Shown here piece by piece: positions 58,563 through 64,000 of a stretch of 64,000 nt of DNA; position 1 is the first letter of the stretch; each line of letters starts with the position of its first letter. The notes under the pieces were generated by a model that had not been told where the DNA came from, made no database searches, and saw nothing but the letters and a program-made list of their open reading frames with translations. Location of the stretch: NCBI GenBank assembly GCA_035528415.1, contig DATKYQ010000057.1, positions 1-64,000 of the forward strand, given 5' to 3'. Made by a program: the position numbers and the translations under genes. The stretch is from DATKYQ01 sp035528415 (GTDB lineage: Bacteria; Myxococcota; B64-G9).

Positions 58563-58924
58563 TTTTGCTTCTCCACTTTCATGAGCTTGAGCATGCTTAA
58601 AAGCCGAAAGACCTTGCCGCCCACCTTGAGCTTGCCGGAAAGCACAGGCCAGACCATTCCGTGGCCCAGGGCGACTCCCAGCAGGGTGTCCATGCTTCCG
58701 CGCACCCTGGTGTCTGCCTTGTCCCCGCCCACCGCCATCACCAGATCGCCGCCGGTAAATTCCAGGGTTATGCTCATCTGAGAGGCGCCTACCAGGATCG
58801 TGCCCTTCATTTTCGAAAAGGCCCGGGCCCCGGGCGCGGTTTTCAGGTTGCGCTCGATTAACGAGCGCAGTATGTACCCCAGCAGATTCATCTCGCCCGG
58901 AACCTTGAACTTGATTTCAGACAT
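58559..58924 (-). CDS. SCP2-like sterol/lipid-binding protein
   Basis: 121 residues from ATG 58924. A single small alpha/beta domain (GTILVGASQMSITLEFTGGDLVMAVGG, SMDTLLGVALGHG, LSGKLKVGGKVFRLLSMLKLM) resembles SCP2 sterol carrier folds that bind hydrophobic ligands. Coupled to the FAD oxidoreductase, so it may deliver a lipid-like substrate to it; this is inference. Confidence 0.65.
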   Translation of the reverse strand: MSEIKFKVPGEMNLLGYILRSLIERNLKTAPGARAFSKMKGTILVGASQMSITLEFTGGDLVMAVGGDKADTRVRGSMDTLLGVALGHGMVWPVLSGKLKVGGKVFRLLSMLKLMKVEKQK

Positions 58925-58946
58925 TTTGTCTATCCTGTCCGCGGGA

Positions 58947-60185
58947 TCATCTCTCCGCAGCGGGGAAGGTCTCCATCTCCGCCAGGTTGGTAAGGATTTC
59001 ACGCAGCAGATCCATCGAGGCCGCGTCACCAGAGTCGGCCGCCACTCCCACGCCCGGCACAATGCTCGGGTTACGGGGGTCGGGCTGGATCACCCTGACG
59101 ACCCTGCCTGACATCTCCAGCGTCTTCAGGGTGTAGGGATCCACCAGGCTCATCTCTATCCGGCTGCCCACACAGGGCGGCATGCGGCTCTGCAGGAAAA
59201 TACCCCCGCAACCGATGTCACGCGCGTCGGTTGTCCCAAAACCGTTCTCGGCCTGGAAGCGAACCTTGGTTCTGCGAATCAGGCGCGCGTGCCGCCGGGG
59301 CTCGTCGTTAGGATGGCGTATCTCGCCCGCGACACGCCGCCGAAGGTAGCTGCGGATGACGTGCTCGTTCTCCAGGCTGGCCAGGATGAAGGCCAGTCCT
59401 ATTCCCTGCCCGACGCCCTGCGCGGTCTTCTCAGTCCGGTGTACCACCTCTGCCATGCCTTCGTCGGTAGGCAGGCCGCCCGGAACAGAAAGCTTGTACG
59501 CCAGCCTGGTGCCGACCGGGGCCGGCAGATCACAGGTTACGAACATACCCCCGATGCACAAATCGTGGGTCAGCGCGCTGATCCTGGAAGAGGCGTACGA
59601 GAGAGACACTTCCAACCGGGTGTCGATACGGGCGAAACGCCGCCGCTCCAGCAAGCCCTGACGAACGCGGTCGTCCACCAGGGCATTGACCAGTCGCCGC
59701 TCATTATCACCCAGTTCGACGAACTTGATGCCCATGCCTATACCGCGACTCTGTTCCGAACCTTGTCCCTTTGACCAGACCACTTCACCCAGCACGCGAA
59801 AAGGCGCTCCCCGGCCGACCGGGTAACCTTCGATCTGTAAGCGGCTGCCCAGCGGTTCGGGGTCGCTATCGGCGATGAACAACCCTCCCTCGCCCAGGAC
59901 GGTCAAGTAGCTCTTACGTTTTTTTCCGCCCGCGTCGTAACATACCTTTAGCGAAATAGGCACCCTCAGGAACTCGCGCGTGTCGGTGGCCGGATCGCGG
60001 ATCTGCTGAAAAAGGGCTTCTTCGATCTGGCAGCGCATCATTCGCCAGCGGGCCTTCTCGGTCTTGGAAAGGTTGTGCTGGTCGAGCCGCTTGCGCTCGT
60101 TCAGTGACTCGAAGGCCTGTAACAGGCCGTCGAAGGAGTCCGGCGCGGTTGCCCGATGTCCGTTGCCTGGCCGCGCAAGCATCAT
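58947..60185 (-). CDS. Triple PilZ-domain protein
   Basis: 412 residues. After a helical start, three PilZ domains in tandem: first REFLRVPISLKVCYDAGG with GEGGLFIAD; second RRRFARIDTRLEVSLSY with CIGGMFVTCD; third PRRHARLIRRTKVRFQ with IGCGGIFLQSR. PilZ binds cyclic-di-GMP with RxxxR and D/NxSxxG motifs; the RxxxR is recognisable in domains two and three, while the second motif is altered (Glu-Gly-Gly, Ile-Gly-Gly, Cys-Gly-Gly), so binding may vary. Overlaps the next upstream gene by ATGA. Confidence 0.82.
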   Translation of the reverse strand: MMLARPGNGHRATAPDSFDGLLQAFESLNERKRLDQHNLSKTEKARWRMMRCQIEEALFQQIRDPATDTREFLRVPISLKVCYDAGGKKRKSYLTVLGEGGLFIADSDPEPLGSRLQIEGYPVGRGAPFRVLGEVVWSKGQGSEQSRGIGMGIKFVELGDNERRLVNALVDDRVRQGLLERRRFARIDTRLEVSLSYASSRISALTHDLCIGGMFVTCDLPAPVGTRLAYKLSVPGGLPTDEGMAEVVHRTEKTAQGVGQGIGLAFILASLENEHVIRSYLRRRVAGEIRHPNDEPRRHARLIRRTKVRFQAENGFGTTDARDIGCGGIFLQSRMPPCVGSRIEMSLVDPYTLKTLEMSGRVVRVIQPDPRNPSIVPGVGVAADSGDAASMDLLREILTNLAEMETFPAAER

Positions 60186-62161
60186 TTCTTGTAGTACCTG
60201 CGCACGGTCGCCAGCCGGGTCTTGTATTCGGGGCGTGGATCCAGCTCGACGGCCATCTCGAGCAACTCGATGGCCTCGGAGATCTCTTGCTGGTTGAGTT
60301 TCTGCTCGGCCTTGCTGAACATCAACTTGGCCGACTGTGAGCGCATGGCGACGGACACTTCCTGACTACGCTGCTCCATCCTCCGCAGCGGACTGGTAAG
60401 CACCTCGAAAGCTTGCTTGGCCATCTGCAATCGTCGCCGGCACAGTTCAGCCAGGCCGGCGGATGACTGCGCTAATTCGCCGCTCGGCCCGAAATTCCGG
60501 GACAGCTCTTGCATGGCGGTGGCGAACATGAGGGGGTGGGCGCTCCAGTGAACTCCGAGTCTGTCGAACAGACCGCATTCCTCTAGCCTGGCCAGCTCTT
60601 CCTCGAGTTCAGCGGTTTGATCGTCGGCCGGCGTCGTATCCCGTGGAGGCGAAGCGCGAGTACTATCCCGGGCAGGCTGCGGCTTGTCTGCCTTTACCTC
60701 GTTCGTGGACTCGACTTCGAGCGTTCCCAAGGCGAGCAGCGACAATACCAGGCGAACCGACTTGTCGCGCAGCTTCTTGTCCATTCCGGCTAGGCTCTTC
60801 TTGAGCGTCAGGTTACCGTCGAAACGCTGGGCGAAGCGATAGCCGTGATCGTCGAGATCGAGTCGGGCAAGGGTAAAGGGAGGCTCTCGGCTCAACCTGG
60901 GAGTGCTTTCCCAGATGGGCCGCAGCATGGTTTTCACTATCGCCGCATCCAGAACTGCCATGGCGCGCTCCAGCCAGGGGATGATGATTCTCTCGAAGCG
61001 CAGCCCGTCCTCCAACTCTACCGGCTCGGGATCGAGCAGGAAACGAACCTGGCCACGCGAGCGGCACTTCTCAAAAGCGTCGATCACCTGGTCACAAAAT
61101 ACGATCGAGACTTGGTGGGCGGTGACGACACCCTGTTCAAGCGCCAGCTCTCCGGCCTTCCTTGTTCCGCCAAGCTGTGCACGCAGTTTGTCCGCGACAC
61201 CGTCGTCTATGAAGCGCGCCTTGGCCAGGCGCTTTAAAAACTCCACCTCCGACCGCGGTCCCTCGAAGTCACACAGCTCTCCCTGGGCATTGAAACGAAA
61301 GGTCATCCTGTCGCCGTTGGATTCGATCAACACGCGGCTGCCCTGACCGGCCGCGGTCAGTGTGGCGATCAGCTCGAAGAGAGTTGCAGTCTGGCCGTCC
61401 TGGTCGCCAAACTGAACCGGCCTGATCGATTCGAACTCCTCTTTGTCGCGCGAGGCGGTGGCGATTCCCTGGAACGCATGCAAGGCCGGTCCACGCGGAT
61501 GCAAGCTCTCTTTCCGAGACTTGGCCTTCTCTTCTGCCTGTTCTTGCTCTCTTTTTCTCGCGGCCAACAACTCGATCTCTTCTTTGCGCTGCTTGCGCAG
61601 CCTGACGACCAAACCGTTAATAGCCGAGATGTTCTCGCGCGTCGGTTCGATTTGCAGGCTGACCATGCCGCTCTGAGACATGACCGTCTTGGCCCGGAAG
61701 GGCAAAACCGCCTCGACCCCGCCGACCTGGAGCGTAAACTGCGCAAGCTCGCCGACTTGCCAGTCGCCCGTCGATGTAGCATAGAAACCGCCCGTGGCGA
61801 CGTTTGCCTCGAAGTCGGCCAGGAAGGCGGTGATCGATCCGTATTTGACGACGCCGTCGTCGGTCAAGATCGGACCTCCCCTGAGCTGTTCGGCCAGCTC
61901 GGCCATGGCTGCGGTGGCCTCCGAGTAGGGCGCGATTTGCAGGCCGACCTTGCCCTGTCCGCAGTAGACCACCTCGGCATTGATACACACTCCGGTGTCG
62001 GTCGTCCCGATGTGCACTCCCAGTTCGACCGGCGTGCGCAACGGCCACTCGCTCGGGCTTTCGAGGTAGAACCCACCCTGCGAGATATGGGAGTCGTATT
62101 GGTCGAGAAACTCCGCCTCGGATTCGTAATGTATGATCCGATCTTCGTCAAGCCTTGCCAT
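60182..62161 (-). CDS. PilZ-PATAN/DUF4388-J-domain-like multidomain protein
   Basis: 659 residues. Two N-terminal PilZ-type domains with the Myxococcus-paralogue look (SHISQGGFYLES and ANVATGGFYATS), a charged linker (200-225), a central 250-residue region resembling DUF4388/PATAN scaffolds (LFELIATLTAAGQGSRVLIES, KAGELALEQGVVT) and a C-terminal J-domain-like or TPR segment (EECGLFDRLGVHWSAHPLMFATAMQELSRNFGP, AKQAFEVLTSPLRRMEQR, LNQQEISEAIELLEMAVELDP). The His-Pro-Asp of true J-domains is His-Trp-Ser or His-Pro-Leu, so DnaK activation is doubtful. A cytosolic signalling scaffold is likely. Confidence 0.72.
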   Translation of the reverse strand: MARLDEDRIIHYESEAEFLDQYDSHISQGGFYLESPSEWPLRTPVELGVHIGTTDTGVCINAEVVYCGQGKVGLQIAPYSEATAAMAELAEQLRGGPILTDDGVVKYGSITAFLADFEANVATGGFYATSTGDWQVGELAQFTLQVGGVEAVLPFRAKTVMSQSGMVSLQIEPTRENISAINGLVVRLRKQRKEEIELLAARKREQEQAEEKAKSRKESLHPRGPALHAFQGIATASRDKEEFESIRPVQFGDQDGQTATLFELIATLTAAGQGSRVLIESNGDRMTFRFNAQGELCDFEGPRSEVEFLKRLAKARFIDDGVADKLRAQLGGTRKAGELALEQGVVTAHQVSIVFCDQVIDAFEKCRSRGQVRFLLDPEPVELEDGLRFERIIIPWLERAMAVLDAAIVKTMLRPIWESTPRLSREPPFTLARLDLDDHGYRFAQRFDGNLTLKKSLAGMDKKLRDKSVRLVLSLLALGTLEVESTNEVKADKPQPARDSTRASPPRDTTPADDQTAELEEELARLEECGLFDRLGVHWSAHPLMFATAMQELSRNFGPSGELAQSSAGLAELCRRRLQMAKQAFEVLTSPLRRMEQRSQEVSVAMRSQSAKLMFSKAEQKLNQQEISEAIELLEMAVELDPRPEYKTRLATVRRYYKK

Positions 62162-62169
62162 GCTATGGA

Positions 62170-63759
62170 CTATAACCCAAGCGGTCGTCGTTTTCCAGGG
62201 ATTGGTAAAGCGTGATAAACCAGCCGGTAAAGCCCGTAGCTGCGCTCGTGCAGGCCAATCGTCATGAACGGCTTCAGTTCAAAACCGGCAAGCACGCGCC
62301 CGCAGGCCGCGATCCCTTGTGTGCCTTCGAAGCCCGGCTCGCAATACATGTCGCGCAGCAAAAAAACGGGGCGCCTTCGAACCTCCTCAATCAGGCGCCC
62401 CGGCCCTGCAGCAAGAGCCCGCCCGCTGGCCATCACATCCAACTCGCCGGCCATGGCCAGCACGCTGGGATGTTCAGCCAACACCAGCGCATCGGATGGC
62501 AGCCGCACGCCGGTCAGCATGCTTGCCATGCGCGTTTGAAGCAACTGTGTCTCGGGAGGCCGCGAGGCGCGATCGAGGCCCGGCCAGGACAACCACAGCG
62601 CGCAGCCGACAAGACAGCCGGTCGCAATGGCCGGCAGCTTGCTCCATAAACCGTCCCGCCTGGCCGGGATCAAGTCGCCGGAAAAACCCGTAAATGGCAA
62701 CAAGGCTGCCAGCGAGGCAATCATCATTCTCTCCTGGAAGAGCTCGAACATCAGAACTGCCAGCAAAGAAACTACACCCGCGGCCAGCGGCACCGACGCC
62801 GTCCAAGGCTGGCTGCGCTTTAGAAAAATTGCCACGGCGCCGGTCAGGCCCAGGGCAAGCAAAAACAAATCAGCCGCCCCGAAGCTCGTAGAATCTATGA
62901 GCACCATCAGGCTCCGCGACAGGTTAGCCGGCGACAAGAAGACTCCGCCATATATCTCGCGGTTGAGGCTCCACATCGGCACCGCCGCCAGCACGGCTAC
63001 CAGTAGTCCGGCGCCTGCGGCCAGGCTTGCCTTCCATCCGGGTCGGCGAATGAGAAACACGACCGCCCCGGTCGGAATCGCCGCCGCCAGGAGTTCCGGG
63101 CGGATAGCGGCCGCGAGACCCAAGCCCGAGATCGCCAGCAGGCCCGCGCATACTCCACCGCGACGGGCGAAGAGCAGGCTGCCGCACAAACCGGCCAGCA
63201 GGCAGGTCGCAGCGGGTACGGCGGTCTCGGCCGTGGCCGACCAGGCCACGTGTGATGGGAATACCGCGCCTAGCGCGGCCGCCGCGAGAACGTGGCGCGT
63301 CTTGCCCCCAAGCAATCGTGCGCCTGCCGCAGCCAGCAGCACCGCCAGAATTCCCAGCAGGCGGGTCGCAGTAAAAGCCGTTGTCTCAGAACGTCCTCCG
63401 ATCAGGAAGGCCCCGGCCAGTAGTGTCGGCCATCCTTGCGACTTGGGAAAGGCCTCGCACTCGAGACCGGTCCAGGTTGCCCTGCACAACTCTGGACGAT
63501 CACCCACCGAGATCTTGCCGGCAATCTCCAGATACCAGGGTTCGTCGACGTACATCACGTGGTGGGCGGGCACCAGGCCAAAGCGCAGCCAAGCAGCAAC
63601 AGAAACGGCTGCCAGCAAGCCAAGGGCCACAAGCAACGCTCGCAGCCCGAAAGCGGACGGCTTTCCGGCGGCTATTGCGCGCACGAATCGTACGGCGCAG
63701 ACAGAGCCGCTTGCGACCAGCCCGAGCAATAGAAGCGCGCAGCCAATAACGACAAACAT
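62170..63759 (-). CDS. GT-C type membrane glycosyltransferase (ArnT/PMT-like)
   Basis: 529 residues from ATG 63759, about ten to twelve membrane helices. The first extracytoplasmic loop carries MYVDEPWYLEIAGKI, the acidic Asp-Glu motif of GT-C enzymes that use polyprenyl-phosphate sugars, and SQGWPTLLAGAFLIGG. A C-terminal soluble segment follows the last helix. Such enzymes add sugars to lipids or proteins on the outer face of the membrane. Donor and acceptor unknown. No ribosome-binding site supports the start strongly. Confidence 0.72.
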   Translation of the reverse strand: MFVVIGCALLLLGLVASGSVCAVRFVRAIAAGKPSAFGLRALLVALGLLAAVSVAAWLRFGLVPAHHVMYVDEPWYLEIAGKISVGDRPELCRATWTGLECEAFPKSQGWPTLLAGAFLIGGRSETTAFTATRLLGILAVLLAAAGARLLGGKTRHVLAAAALGAVFPSHVAWSATAETAVPAATCLLAGLCGSLLFARRGGVCAGLLAISGLGLAAAIRPELLAAAIPTGAVVFLIRRPGWKASLAAGAGLLVAVLAAVPMWSLNREIYGGVFLSPANLSRSLMVLIDSTSFGAADLFLLALGLTGAVAIFLKRSQPWTASVPLAAGVVSLLAVLMFELFQERMMIASLAALLPFTGFSGDLIPARRDGLWSKLPAIATGCLVGCALWLSWPGLDRASRPPETQLLQTRMASMLTGVRLPSDALVLAEHPSVLAMAGELDVMASGRALAAGPGRLIEEVRRRPVFLLRDMYCEPGFEGTQGIAACGRVLAGFELKPFMTIGLHERSYGLYRLVYHALPIPGKRRPLGL

Positions 63760-63846
63760 TGAACCAGCATAACCATCCGGACGGATGATGTACAGGCGCC
63801 GATAACGCTTGACCGGCAGGCATGGCGGGATAATATCGACGATGGC

Positions 63847-64000
63847 ATGACAAAACCCCAAAATAGCGTCGGTTACCTTGTCTCGAAGGTGACCGGCGTC
63901 GGCAACTTCGTCATCCTCTCGTTGGAGACCATCTTCTCCTGCTTTTTACCTCCATTCCGGCCGGGCCTGCTGGTTCAGCAGCTGGACTTCATCGGAGTCG
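63847..64000 (+). CDS. MlaE/YrbE-type ABC permease, N-terminus (partial)
   Basis: 51 residues before the window ends, starting MTKPQNSVGYLV. The segment RPGLLVQQLDFIGV matches the interface helix typical of MlaE permeases, which precedes the conserved membrane domain in phospholipid or toluene-tolerance ABC systems. It is divergent from the GT-C gene, whose start is 87 bases away. The ATPase, MlaD and others would lie beyond the window. Confidence 0.7.
   Translation, partial: MTKPQNSVGYLVSKVTGVGNFVILSLETIFSCFLPPFRPGLLVQQLDFIGV

Overview
The window is high-GC, gene-dense bacterial chromosome. Several signs point to Myxococcota or a related former deltaproteobacterial lineage: two secreted enzymes end in MYXO-CTERM-like tails, lipoproteins are abundant, there are sigma-54 type promoters, many PilZ and FHA signalling proteins (some resembling the Myxococcus paralogous PilZ-type domain), and a selenocysteine tRNA. 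No species is assigned.

Layout. 1-979: the end of an insertion element has cut off the front of a subtilisin-like protease gene. 1024-8177: threonine synthase-like protein (minus), then clpB followed by a zinc-ribbon/membrane/substrate-binding protein, a SerB-like HAD phosphatase and a small ferredoxin, then an aminotransferase (minus). 8178-12022: a sigma-54 type promoter drives two secreted peptidoglycan hydrolases, a GH25 muramidase and a PGRP-type amidase, which share a duplicated C-terminal half. 12050-18454: tetR-tolC-MFP-RND efflux operon. 18503-22277: radical SAM protein, C25 (gingipain-like) lipoprotein peptidase and an eight-helix membrane protein (minus). 22398-25091: PEGA-repeat protein and a serpin lipoprotein with its own strong sigma-54 type promoter. 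25116-30470: a five-gene minus-strand operon of lipoproteins, a lipase and a FadL-type outer membrane transporter. 30587-38166: housekeeping run ispE, spoVG, prs, rplY, pth, a small membrane protein, rpsF-rpsR-rplI, dnaB and a response regulator. 38161-40348: glycosyltransferase, Fis-like regulator and ThiD-like kinase (minus). 40423-44564: gph, then plsB-gpsA-App1-like phosphatase genes of phospholipid metabolism (minus). 44634-49362: tRNA-Sec and, on the same strand, FHA protein, unknown protein, Pit permease, DUF47/PhoU-like protein and a DUF1573 protein. 49496-57103: type IV pilus/type II secretion ATPase, Ycf46-like AAA ATPase, a second gpsA, PilZ-FHA protein, HAD hydrolase, KAS III-like enzyme (minus), a small anchored protein and an FHA protein. 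57126-63759 (minus): FAD-linked oxidase with an SCP2-like partner, two multi-PilZ proteins and a GT-C glycosyltransferase. 63847-64000: start of an MlaE-type permease.

The most striking result is that two minus-strand reading frames at 48052-49362 are one gene interrupted by an in-frame UGA. The UGA sits exactly at the first Cys of the Cys-Gly-Cys-Thr motif of a DUF1573 domain, is followed by a SECIS-like hairpin, and lies 4.3 kb from a complete tRNA-Sec (anticodon UCA, CCA encoded) on the same strand. This is best read as a selenoprotein with a Sec-Gly-Cys motif. An ordinary gene caller would split it, and a long antisense frame would tempt it to call the wrong strand.

A second theme is a set of outward-facing proteins (muramidase, amidase, serpin, C25 peptidase, lipase) anchored as lipoproteins. 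At least two of these loci carry -24/-12 promoters, which suggests an inducible surface-attack or defence programme.
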